Shown here in pieces: positions 1-5,419 of a DNA stretch of 6,495 bases. The position numbers were made by a program, and so were the translations under genes. The notes beneath the pieces are model-generated. The model was not told where the DNA came from, did no database searches, and saw nothing but the letters and a program-made list of their open reading frames with translations. Position 1 is the stretch's first letter. Every line of letters begins with the position of its first letter. Source of the stretch: Nanobdellota archaeon (GTDB taxonomy: Archaea; Nanobdellota; Nanobdellia; Woesearchaeales; JAUYGA01); assembly GCA_030690755.1 (NCBI GenBank), contig JAUYGA010000212.1, positions 1 to 6,495 on the forward strand. The letters run 5' to 3'.

Positions 1-1
1 T

Positions 2-208
2 TTCAGAATAGACAAGAAGCAGTTTTTGACATTTGTCAGATCAAAAATAATGACACTTGAGCGCATCGCATTCCTAAAAAAATACGAGGAAAGCTGCCAT
101 TATCTTGGTATTAAAGAACCGATAATGACGCTCGCCAGATATAATCAATTTAAATTGCAGGCCTATAAGAATTTTCAAAAGCGAAAAGCAGCAGAAGGAT
201 TCAAATAA
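2..208 (+). CDS. C-terminal part of an unidentified small basic protein (5' end outside window)
   Basis: The frame is open from the left edge (first complete codon at base 2) to a TAA at 206-208, giving at least 68 residues with no in-frame stop. I treat it as the 3' end of a longer gene. The internal ATG at 50 would give a 52-aa protein, but it has no ribosome binding site or TATA box at the right distance, so it is the weaker reading. The visible part is rich in Lys, Arg and aromatic residues and looks helical, with a strongly basic tail (QKRKAAEGFK). It has no membrane segment, metal-binding cluster or motif I recognise. The stop lies 15 bases before the HAD phosphatase start on the same strand, so the two are probably co-transcribed. 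Function unknown. The reality of the frame is supported mainly by its length, its spacing and the lack of a competing frame. Confidence 0.5.
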   Translation, partial: FRIDKKQFLTFVRSKIMTLERIAFLKKYEESCHYLGIKEPIMTLARYNQFKLQAYKNFQKRKAAEGFK

Positions 209-210
209 CC

Positions 211-215
211 GTGAT
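211..215 (+). promoter_or_regulatory. Shine-Dalgarno site of the HAD phosphatase gene
   Basis: GTGAT at 211-215 matches part of the archaeal GGTGAT-type ribosome binding sequence and sits 8 bases before the ATG at 224. It supports that start codon and suggests the gene is translated from a leadered, probably polycistronic mRNA rather than from its own leaderless transcript. Confidence 0.55.
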
Positions 216-223
216 GAAACTAT

Positions 224-874
224 ATGATTAAACTGATTGCATTCGACATGGACGGCGTAATCTTCAAGCACAATAATTTCTGGCTTGAATTGCATAAGAA
301 GCTCGGAACTTATGAGCAGGGAAAAAAGCTGACAGAAAAATATCTTTATGACGATTACAGACAGCTTGTTTCTGAAGTTGTTGAAAAATTATGGAAAGGA
401 ATGGATGCTGCGCCATTTTATGAGCTGATATCTGAGATGCAATTTACAGCAGGAGCAAAAGAATGCTTTGCTGACTTGAAAGAAAAAGGAATAAAAACTG
501 CAATAATATCGTCTGGAGAAAAACATCTTGCGCTTTTTGCGCAAAAAGAGCTTGGAATTGATTATGTGTTTTCGAATGAACTTATGATCAAGAAAAATAA
601 GATCACTGGAGATTTTCTCTGGCCGATTGGCGCAGACAACAAAGATGTTTTTCTGAAAAGATTGTGTGAAGATTTGAAAATTCCTATTGAAGAAACATGC
701 GTTGTCGGTCATGATCAGGCAGACATCAAAATGGCCAGAGCGGCAGGATGGTCGATTGGATTTATGCCTGACGATAAATTCAGAAAAGTCTGCGATGAAA
801 CAATAGATAAAGAAGATTTGTGGCTGGTTGTTAAAATAATCGAAGAAATGAAAAATAACTCAAACAGATTGTAA
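224..874 (+). CDS. HAD-superfamily hydrolase, phosphoserine-phosphatase-like
   Basis: 216-aa cytoplasmic protein with the HAD phosphatase motifs in order. Motif I is DMDGV, with nucleophile D8 and acid/base D10. Motif II is IISSG (S96/S97). The motif III lysine is probably K140. Motif IV is GHDQADIKM (162-170), with D164 and D167 as the likely Mg2+ ligands. A helical cap (about 14-75) sits between motifs I and II, the C1-cap layout of SerB-like enzymes. The size is right for a complete SerB-type enzyme (about 210 aa). Family knowledge predicts Mg2+-dependent phosphomonoester hydrolysis through an aspartyl-phosphate. The substrate cannot be read from sequence: phosphoserine is one option, and a sugar phosphate or nucleotide equally possible. 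Motif IV is off-consensus: the usual GDxxxD reads GHDQAD, with His in the first Asp position and Asp one residue later. The start at 224 has a good ribosome binding site. The gene converges with the minus-strand operon that ends at 904. Confidence 0.88.
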   Translation: MIKLIAFDMDGVIFKHNNFWLELHKKLGTYEQGKKLTEKYLYDDYRQLVSEVVEKLWKGMDAAPFYELISEMQFTAGAKECFADLKEKGIKTAIISSGEKHLALFAQKELGIDYVFSNELMIKKNKITGDFLWPIGADNKDVFLKRLCEDLKIPIEETCVVGHDQADIKMARAAGWSIGFMPDDKFRKVCDETIDKEDLWLVVKIIEEMKNNSNRL

Positions 875-917
875 TTAGATTATCTAAATATCTTTCACTT
901 CATTCATTCGTTTTTTT
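875..917 (+). terminator. Candidate U-tract terminator of the HAD unit, with a small palindrome
   Basis: Directly after the HAD stop codon lies a 13-base palindrome, TTAGAT-T-ATCTAA (875-887). It is followed by T-rich sequence and a run of seven T at 911-917, inside the end of the convergent gene. Archaeal termination depends mainly on T-runs on the non-template strand, so 911-917 is the likelier release point. The palindrome is A/T-only apart from one pair and would form only a weak hairpin. It lies in the 29-base gap between convergent stops and could serve both directions. Confidence 0.35.
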
Positions 918-1749
918 CTTGAAAATTTTCTAAAGCGCTTTTTTCAATGAAAACAATGTTGTTTAAATCACCTATGATGATTTTACCGATATTGTCTTTT
1001 ATTCTTGCAAGAAGCGTTCTGCTTACGGGAAAGACATTATCATTTCCTTCAAATTTACAGGTATGCCTTGCTCCTGCGATGATGAATCTTTCATCTTTTG
1101 AAATAGAAAGAAGGCTGTCCATTTGGTTAACATATGAATCAAAAAATTCCTTTTTGTTTTCCAAGGCATAAAAATAATGCGGATAAATGTCTGTTACTTC
1201 ATAACCACCGACAGAAAGGTCTTCTGATAAAACAATATTGTATGAGTCGCTCTGCGAAATTACTTTCGGGTCTCCATTATTAGGAATAATTCTTGCTAAC
1301 TTGTGTTTTGGCACAGTGAATTTGTCAGTAAAGCCATACTTATCAAGGAAGTTATAATTGTGTTCATCTGGAAAAAGGTTATTTTCACGAAACATTTTTG
1401 GTTTATCTAAATAATATGCATTGCCTGAATATAAACTAAGAAACTTGGTGTTTTTAATAGTATATCCTGTTGGAAGGACTTTCGCTACAAGACCTGTTCC
1501 TAGCTTTACAAGTAATCTTTTTCTTTCATGCGGTCCGGGATAAACAGAAGCACATACATTTTTGTTGAACAAATCGATAAACGTCAAAAACGATTTTTCG
1601 GCATTTACTCTTTTAAGATATTTGTCTTTATAAAACGTTGAACCTTGCTCTTCAAATAATGAAAATAGTTTTTTTTGCGATTCGCGCAGGATTGCTTCAA
1701 GGTTTGCGCACGATTCTTCTATCTTTGAATTGAATTCTTCTTCATTCAT
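904..1749 (-). CDS. Unrecognised protein, third gene of the leftward operon (281 aa)
   Basis: I do not recognise this protein. I chose the ATG at 1749 over an in-frame GTG at 1761 because it overlaps the upstream gene's stop as ATGAATGA, a typical coupled arrangement. A stretch GTGGG lies about 9 bases upstream and may act as a poor ribosome binding site. Residues 1-60 look helical, acidic then mixed, possibly coiled-coil. From about 68 on the sequence looks like alternating strands (for example KLGTGLVAKVLP near 81-92), with many Tyr, Phe and Asn, ending in a strand-rich stretch KIIIGDLNNIVFIE about 20 residues before the C-terminus. There is no signal peptide, membrane helix, zinc cluster, Walker motif or clear catalytic motif. 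It appears to be a soluble cytoplasmic protein with a helical N-terminal arm and a beta-rich body. It is the last gene of the operon and ends 29 bases from the HAD gene, which runs the opposite way. Confidence 0.8.
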   Translation of the reverse strand: MNEEEFNSKIEESCANLEAILRESQKKLFSLFEEQGSTFYKDKYLKRVNAEKSFLTFIDLFNKNVCASVYPGPHERKRLLVKLGTGLVAKVLPTGYTIKNTKFLSLYSGNAYYLDKPKMFRENNLFPDEHNYNFLDKYGFTDKFTVPKHKLARIIPNNGDPKVISQSDSYNIVLSEDLSVGGYEVTDIYPHYFYALENKKEFFDSYVNQMDSLLSISKDERFIIAGARHTCKFEGNDNVFPVSRTLLARIKDNIGKIIIGDLNNIVFIEKSALENFQEKNE

Positions 1750-2350
1750 TTGATTTCCCACTTGTTTTATAGCCTATTGCAGAAATTGTGCAAGATGAAT
1801 CAAAGAGAGTAAGATAATTATCAAAATCTTTTATTACAAATTCATTGCATCCGAAATTGTTTCGTGCCAATTCCTCTAAAGCGCCCCGAGCGGTAACTAT
1901 TTCGGCATGTACGCCTTGCGCTGTGTTTATTTCATCTAAAATGCCCTGTTTTTGGAGAAGGTCGATTGTGTTCTCAGAAACACAATATTTTCTGAGCATT
2001 GCAGCGTCTATATGGCGCAATAATCCATATAACTTAATTTGATAGTTATCTAGGCTTTCAATAAATCTTTTTTTCTGTTCTATTCCTTTGTCAGAACAGG
2101 CGTAGTAGTCTGTATTTTGTATATGTTTTTTAACATGTTGATTAATATCATGAATTTCTCTTCTGCTGTAACTGCATTTGCTTTTAAGCCAAAAGGTGGG
2201 CAGTTCTTTCTCAAGATGAGGTGGTTTTTCTATCCAGTAAATTGCAGTTCCATTTTTTTTGCCAACATTCTGAGGGGTTTTATCTAGTTCATAAAAAGCA
2301 GCATACTCTTCTTCAGGTATTTTTAAACCATTTTCGATGTGGTGTATCAT
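1742..2350 (-). CDS. Unrecognised protein, middle gene of the leftward operon (202 aa)
   Basis: I do not recognise this protein. The frame extends to an ATG at 2413, but that start would overlap the upstream gene by 53 bases. The ATG at 2350 lies 10 bases after the upstream stop and has GAGAGA just before it, so I prefer it. Residues 1-55 (MIHHIENGLKIPEEE onward, then TAIYWIEKPPHLEKELPTFW) look mixed alpha/beta. Residues 60-165 are mostly helical and polar. The tail holds short strands (NEFVIKDFDNYLTLF). There are five cysteines (59, 85, 123, 168, 187), but they are too scattered for a standard zinc finger. There is no membrane segment or nucleotide-binding loop. The last codons overlap the next gene's start by 8 bases (ATGAATGA), so translation of the two is probably coupled and their products may act together. 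Function unknown; confidence is in the gene, not in a role. Confidence 0.78.
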   Translation of the reverse strand: MIHHIENGLKIPEEEYAAFYELDKTPQNVGKKNGTAIYWIEKPPHLEKELPTFWLKSKCSYSRREIHDINQHVKKHIQNTDYYACSDKGIEQKKRFIESLDNYQIKLYGLLRHIDAAMLRKYCVSENTIDLLQKQGILDEINTAQGVHAEIVTARGALEELARNNFGCNEFVIKDFDNYLTLFDSSCTISAIGYKTSGKSNE

Positions 2351-2360
2351 TTTTATCTCT

Positions 2361-2861
2361 CTATTTTTTAAGGGAGGTCTGTCTTTTTTCCATACCATAC
2401 AAAAACACAGCATATTCTAAACTTCTGTAAACCTCTGATAAAGTATCCACTGTCTTATACAGCGCGAGCAACTCGCCTGTTGAAAATGAGTTTCTGTGGC
2501 TTATTATATCACTTCTGGCGCGCGCTAAATCAATATGTGAGTATGCGCAAACGTGTTTTAAAAAATCCTTATTTTTTTCTGAAAATGAAGGGTAATCTAA
2601 AAAAAATTGCGCCATCCTGACGTATTCGTCAATGTTTTTGTCAATATTTTTTTTAGTGGTAGGTATATCTTTCCAGGGTATTTCTTTCATAAGCTCTTTT
2701 TCTAGATACATGTCGTATAGCCTTTCAAGAAAGACATTTTGTTCAAGATTTTTACGAACTATGTATCTACGATGTAGGTTTGCAGTGTAGAGTTTGTCTA
2801 GGTCACGTGTCCATAAAGTGCACGTTTTTTTGAGCGAGTCTATTATCTTAGTTAATCCCAT
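2361..2861 (-). CDS. Unrecognised all-helical protein, first gene of the leftward operon (166 aa)
   Basis: I do not recognise this protein. The ATG at 2861 is well supported: a TATA box on the same strand (2884-2895) is centred about 28 bases upstream of it, so the mRNA would start within a few bases of the ATG (leaderless or nearly so). The sequence looks almost wholly alpha-helical, charged and amphipathic, with several segments ending in aromatic residues (DKLYTANLHRRYIVRK, then LYDMYLEKELMKEIPW). A second helical block covers about 75-160, and the tail is basic (KRQTSLKK). There is no membrane helix, signal peptide, HTH pattern I trust, or catalytic motif. It leads a three-gene operon read away from the TrmB-like regulator, which makes it the gene most exposed to that regulator. 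Three of its eleven Arg codons are CGT and one CGC, unlike the AGA/AGG-dominated neighbours. Confidence 0.78.
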   Translation of the reverse strand: MGLTKIIDSLKKTCTLWTRDLDKLYTANLHRRYIVRKNLEQNVFLERLYDMYLEKELMKEIPWKDIPTTKKNIDKNIDEYVRMAQFFLDYPSFSEKNKDFLKHVCAYSHIDLARARSDIISHRNSFSTGELLALYKTVDTLSEVYRSLEYAVFLYGMEKRQTSLKK

Positions 2862-2883
2862 TTATTAGTGGTAACATCTTGCC

Positions 2884-2895
2884 TATAAATATTTT
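2884..2895 (-). promoter_or_regulatory. TATA box of the leftward three-gene operon
   Basis: Read on the minus strand the sequence is AAAATATTTATA, a good archaeal TATA element. Its centre lies about 28 bases from the ATG at 2861. Archaeal transcription starts about 26 bases downstream of the TATA centre, so the predicted mRNA has a leader of 0-4 bases. No separate ribosome binding site is present, which agrees. Confidence 0.6.
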
Positions 2896-2898
2896 AGT

Positions 2899-2918
2899 TG
2901 TTGTATAGTACCACAACA
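2899..2918. promoter_or_regulatory. Candidate operator: inverted repeat between two divergent promoters
   Basis: TGTTGT (2899-2904) and ACAACA (2913-2918) form a perfect 6-base inverted repeat with an 8-base spacer. The site lies just upstream of the leftward TATA box, where its BRE would be, and 5 bases before the BRE-like CGCAAAGA of the rightward promoter. A dimeric winged-helix protein bound here could block both promoters. The spacer and left arm also hold GTA-TAG-TAC (2903-2911), whose AGTA/TACT half-site recalls the TACTNNNAGTA box known for some TrmB proteins, but the second half is not intact. Binding by the adjacent regulator is inferred. Confidence 0.4.
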
Positions 2919-2922
2919 GAAT

Positions 2923-2938
2923 CGCAAAGATTATAAAC
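2923..2938 (+). promoter_or_regulatory. BRE and TATA box of the TrmB-like regulator gene
   Basis: CGCAAAGA (2923-2930) is a purine-rich BRE-like element directly followed by TTATAAAC (2931-2938). The TATA centre is about 26 bases before the ATG at 2960, so transcription should begin at or next to the A of the start codon, giving a leaderless mRNA. No Shine-Dalgarno sequence precedes the ATG, which agrees. Confidence 0.62.
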
Positions 2939-2959
2939 TGGGCTGTTCTTCTTCTTAAA

Positions 2960-3691
2960 ATGATTGAAGAAAGCCTCTCAAAACTAGGGTTTAGCCCTTC
3001 TGAAGTAAAGGTGTACTTGCATCTTGTCAAGGCAGGAAGCAGCTATGCAAATAGGATAAGCGCTGATACAAAACTTAACAGAACCAATGTCTATGAAGCG
3101 TTGGATAGATTGGTATCAAAAGGAGCAATATCCTTTATCTCAAAGAACAAAGTCAAATGGTTTGAAGCAAATAAGCCTGAAAAACTGATTTCGCTTCTTG
3201 ATGAGAAAGAGGATGAACTTAAAAAATCCAGAAAAGAATTATTTTCTGCCATACTCTCTTTAAAAAATATTTCCGCTCAAGCAAAGCCCTTGGAGGCCAG
3301 CGTGTTCACAGGCAAGAAAGGATTAAGAATGCTTTTTGAAGACATACTTGAAACAAAAAAACCAATCTACTTGATTGCCGCAAACCTGCAGTTCAAGGAG
3401 ATTTTTGGCCCTTACTTTGAACTCTGGCACAAGAAAAGGATAGAAAGAAAAATCCCGCAAAAAACAATACTGCCAAAAAAACTCAAAAACAAAGTTGAAA
3501 AAAGAGAACTCTTAGAATACAAATTTATAGATGACAAATACACAAGTCCTACAACGACAATAGTTTATGGTGAAAACTGCCTCCTTATTCAATGGGATAA
3601 AGAGCCTGTCGCAATAAAAATCAGCAGCAAGCAAATCTCAAAATCTAATCTGAATTATTTTAATATCCTTTGGGCTTCAGAGATCAGATAG
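2960..3691 (+). CDS. TrmB-family winged-helix transcriptional regulator
   Basis: 243 aa. The N-terminus is a TrmB-type winged helix: LSKLGFSPSEVKVYLHLVKAG (6-26), then a second helix IS-ADTKLNR and recognition helix NVYEALDRLVSKG (43-55), and a wing over 56-68. KPEKLISLLDEKEDELKKSRKEL (72-94) is a coiled-coil dimerisation helix. From about 112 a mixed alpha/beta domain follows (SVFTGKKGLRMLFEDIL, then IYLIAA), the effector or PLD-like region common in archaeal TrmB-like proteins. Classical TrmB proteins control sugar uptake and metabolism. This one is shorter than sugar-binding TrmB (about 340 aa) and lies next to no sugar transporter, so its ligand is unknown. It is divergent from the three-gene operon at 2861-904, with an inverted repeat between the promoters, so it probably controls that operon and itself. 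All nine Arg codons are AGA/AGG. Confidence 0.88.
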   Translation: MIEESLSKLGFSPSEVKVYLHLVKAGSSYANRISADTKLNRTNVYEALDRLVSKGAISFISKNKVKWFEANKPEKLISLLDEKEDELKKSRKELFSAILSLKNISAQAKPLEASVFTGKKGLRMLFEDILETKKPIYLIAANLQFKEIFGPYFELWHKKRIERKIPQKTILPKKLKNKVEKRELLEYKFIDDKYTSPTTTIVYGENCLLIQWDKEPVAIKISSKQISKSNLNYFNILWASEIR

Positions 3692-3774
3692 AATTATTAT
3701 TTTGATTAAAAATACTGCAGGAATTCTGTGATAAGCTTTTTGAAACAAGAGGTTAAGTTCAGATATCCAACATA
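3692..3774. terminator. Convergent intergenic region with T-runs for both directions
   Basis: This 83-base gap separates the stops of the TrmB-like gene and the receiver-like gene. On the plus strand ATTATTATTTTG follows the regulator's stop at once, and five T lie at 3737-3741. On the minus strand five T (complement of 3708-3712) lie downstream of the receiver stop. Such T-runs are the usual archaeal termination signal. I see no strong hairpin, only CAG-GAATT-CTG at 3718-3728. There is no small gene here. Confidence 0.35.
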
Positions 3775-4182
3775 CTAAATCTTTTCTTTCACATAATTTT
3801 CTACAAAAGCAGAAATATCTGATGAAGTCCTTATCTGAATTCTCTGGTCAATTTGGGTGTTGCCATCTCTTCTACACCCGTTTGAATTATCTTCGAGGTA
3901 TAAGACAATGTGTGATTGTTCATTGGTGTTAAATGCACTTAGCATTCTTATTAAGCTGATTGTTCTCTCAGGATTGGAGTAATCTGTTTTGCCATTGACT
4001 AACACTAAGGAATGGCTGTATCGCTTGTAGAGTTTTAATACATCTAGGTAAGTTGCTGCGCTATTCTTTTGCTGCACAGCATAACCTCTCTCTTGAAATT
4101 CATCTACAAGAATCCCGAGTATCTCTTTACCTTGCTTTTTATTATCGTCGACAACTAAAATATCTATTGTTTTTTCAGCCAT
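3775..4182 (-). CDS. Degenerate response-regulator receiver-like protein (stand-alone)
   Basis: 135 aa, about the size of one receiver domain. The first strand and acidic pair are canonical: IDILVVDDNKKQGKE (6-20), with D12 and D13. The strand SLVLVNGKTDYS (58-69) corresponds to the phospho-acceptor strand, but N63 occupies the usual Asp position. HIVLYLE (91-97) would be strand 4, where a Ser/Thr is expected and none is obvious. IQIRTSSDISAFVENYV (115-131) would be strand 5 and the last helix, where the usual Lys-Pro reads Arg-Thr. It is therefore probably a pseudo-receiver that cannot be phosphorylated in the normal way. No output domain is fused and no histidine kinase is in view. Function is unknown; a protein-protein role is plausible. 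The gene lies 77 bases downstream of orc1 on the same strand and also has its own TATA box, giving a near-leaderless start at 4182. The fold assignment rests mainly on the N-terminal strand. Confidence 0.68.
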   Translation of the reverse strand: MAEKTIDILVVDDNKKQGKEILGILVDEFQERGYAVQQKNSAATYLDVLKLYKRYSHSLVLVNGKTDYSNPERTISLIRMLSAFNTNEQSHIVLYLEDNSNGCRRDGNTQIDQRIQIRTSSDISAFVENYVKEKI

Positions 4183-4207
4183 GATTTTTTCTTGAGAATG
4201 CAGCTTT

Positions 4208-4215
4208 TTTATAAA
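4208..4215 (-). promoter_or_regulatory. TATA box of the receiver-like gene
   Basis: TTTATAAA (symmetric) is centred about 29 bases upstream of the ATG at 4182, predicting a transcript start within a few bases of that codon. The 55 bases at 4205-4259 are about 91% A/T by hand count. The gene may therefore be transcribed both from here and by read-through from orc1, since no U-run follows the orc1 stop. Confidence 0.5.
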
Positions 4216-4259
4216 TCTAACTATTTTGGTTTTTTAATATTTTATTTTTTATCTTAAAT

Positions 4260-5333
4260 TCAGAAGTCATTGAGGCTGGTTTCTTTCTCAGGCCTGCCGA
4301 TTGATACAATGGTGGTTGTGCCTTCTGTTCCGCCGACCTTTTTTGTGAGAGTTATGAATTTTCCATCTGCGAGCTTGTCAAGCTTTCTTTGGAATGTCCT
4401 GTAAGCTGCTTTTCCTCCTATCTGCTGATATTTTGTGAAAACTTCAGTTGATTTAAGGCAGTCATTTTGTCTTACGATTGAGAGGATCATTTGGTTGTCA
4501 TCGTCAAGATTTTCTTTTTTCTTTATCGAAAATTCTTCAAGCTTCTGTATCGCTTTTCTTGCGTGCGCGAGTTTTATTTTCTTTGATGCCTCTTCCTCTG
4601 CAAAATTGCCTGATTCCTTTAGGAGAAATATTCCTGAACGGATGTCCTGGATATTGTAAGTTTTTTCTATTATTGCATTAAGAGCATCTTCCTCTAAAAC
4701 AGCTGGATAAAAAGCGAGCTTCGCCCTCTCATCAAGGATTCCTTTTGTTTCATTGAGACTGTAAGGCAGGAATTCAACTGTTACAGGAGTCAATCTGGAT
4801 TTTATCCTTTCGTCAAGCTGTGTAATCCATTCTTTGAAATTTGTTATGACAAAAACACTTTTCCTGTAGATGCTTTCCAGGAAATCATAAAGAAAGTCAT
4901 AGTCTTCAAGTTTGTCTATCTCATCAAGGATAAGAACGCATGCTTTCTTGTTCAGCGATGCTTTGACCATGTCAAAAAGTTCGTCTGTTCGTCTGTTTTG
5001 CGTGAACTTGTAGCCGACAACATCGCATAGCTCAAGAATGATTTTATGGGCAGTATTCTTCTGCCAGCAGTTTATGTAAATCGGAATAATATCATCTGTC
5101 TCCTCTTCAAGCTCTTGGAGGACATGCTTTAAAGCGACAGTTTTCCCAACACCTGGTTTTCCGACAACAAGGACATTTCTGCCATTTCTCTCTGCAAACA
5201 ATGGCTTGATTGCTGCCGCAAACTGCCTCTGTTCCTTCTCCCTGTAAGGAATCAGTTTTGGGATGAAATCATAGTCTAATGCGACAGGATTCTTAAAAAG
5301 AGTTTCGTCTGACCCCAAAATATCTTTGAACAT
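4260..5333 (-). CDS. Orc1/Cdc6-type AAA+ replication initiator ATPase
   Basis: 357 aa from the ATG at 5333. The N-terminal MFKDILGSDETLFKN and KLIPYREKEQ are typical of archaeal Orc1/Cdc6. Walker A is GKPGVGKT (58-65) and Walker B LILDEID (134-140). Sensor 1 is probably N165 in ITNF. An arginine-finger candidate lies in DERIKSRL (R176 or R180), and sensor 2 is R232 in DIRSGIFLL. A C-terminal winged helix follows from about 285 to the end, including AAYRTFQRKLDKL. The length is slightly below the family's usual 370-420 aa, and all ATPase motifs are intact. Known role: ATP-bound Orc1/Cdc6 binds origin DNA and loads the MCM helicase; some archaeal paralogues are regulatory instead. I reject the longer reading from a GTG at 5390 because it would start beside the TATA box. 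The ATG at 5333 has GGTG 8 bases upstream, whereas the ATG at 5339 would leave only 2 bases. No classic ORB repeat is recognisable nearby. Confidence 0.93.
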   Translation of the reverse strand: MFKDILGSDETLFKNPVALDYDFIPKLIPYREKEQRQFAAAIKPLFAERNGRNVLVVGKPGVGKTVALKHVLQELEEETDDIIPIYINCWQKNTAHKIILELCDVVGYKFTQNRRTDELFDMVKASLNKKACVLILDEIDKLEDYDFLYDFLESIYRKSVFVITNFKEWITQLDERIKSRLTPVTVEFLPYSLNETKGILDERAKLAFYPAVLEEDALNAIIEKTYNIQDIRSGIFLLKESGNFAEEEASKKIKLAHARKAIQKLEEFSIKKKENLDDDNQMILSIVRQNDCLKSTEVFTKYQQIGGKAAYRTFQRKLDKLADGKFITLTKKVGGTEGTTTIVSIGRPEKETSLNDF

Positions 5334-5341
5334 TCCCATAA

Positions 5342-5345
5342 CACC
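5342..5345 (-). promoter_or_regulatory. Ribosome binding site that decides the orc1 start
   Basis: On the minus strand GGTG lies 8 bases before the ATG at 5333 and only 2 bases before the alternative ATG at 5339. The spacing favours 5333. A leadered, SD-dependent orc1 mRNA contrasts with the leaderless starts predicted for most other genes here. Confidence 0.5.
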
Positions 5346-5390
5346 AATAAAGAAGGGTTTGTTTTTATTGATTTTGGTTTTTAACCGCAC

Positions 5391-5400
5391 GATTTATATA
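5391..5400. promoter_or_regulatory. Shared TATA element between orc1 and the MFS gene
   Basis: GATTTATATA holds TTTATATA on the plus strand and TATATAAA on the minus strand. Rightward, its centre is about 26 bases before the MFS start codons at 5420/5423, predicting a leaderless mRNA. Leftward, it predicts an orc1 transcript starting near 5370 with a leader of about 37 bases that contains the GGTG site. No second TATA box for orc1 is evident, so one element may serve both directions. Confidence 0.55.
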
Positions 5401-5419
5401 CTTAAATTCAAATGGTTTT

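Noticed and set aside
74..295. A minus-strand 73-codon frame across the end of the first gene and the start of the HAD gene.
   Set aside because: It is antisense to two supported plus-strand frames, with no start signal or recognisable protein features.
898..1750. An exact 11-base direct repeat, CTTCATTCATT, at 898-908 and 1740-1750, bracketing the 281-aa gene at its stop and start codons.
   Set aside because: It is low-complexity CATT repetition produced by Asn-Glu/ATGAATGA codons at both ends. There is no terminal inverted repeat or transposase, so it is not evidence of an inserted element.
2351..2413. N-terminal extension of the 202-aa protein to an ATG at 2413.
   Set aside because: It would overlap the upstream gene by 53 bases. 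The ATG at 2350 follows that gene's stop by 10 bases and has a GA-rich leader.
947..2430. Plus-strand frames at 947-1171, 1845-2042 and 2221-2430.
   Set aside because: All are antisense shadows inside the three minus-strand operon genes, with no promoter, no ribosome binding site and biased residue content.
2848..3030. A minus-strand 60-codon frame with a hydrophobic stretch that spans the divergent promoter region.
   Set aside because: It overlaps the start of the 166-aa gene and the first 70 bases of the TrmB-like gene, and runs through both TATA boxes. It has no ribosome binding site.
3715..3767. CTGCAG and GAATTC directly joined (3715-3726), AAGCTT six bases later (3733-3738) and GATATC at 3762-3767. 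The order and spacing PstI-EcoRI-6-HindIII resemble a pBluescript-type polylinker.
   Set aside because: The six bases between EcoRI and HindIII differ from the vector, no vector sequence continues on either side, and the flanks are natural convergent gene ends. A chance cluster in the spacer is more likely than contamination.
5340..5390. N-terminal extension of Orc1/Cdc6 to a GTG at 5390.
   Set aside because: That codon abuts the TATA box and lies upstream of the predicted transcript start. The extension (KTKINKNKPFFIG) is unlike the family's N-terminus, which begins at MFKDIL.
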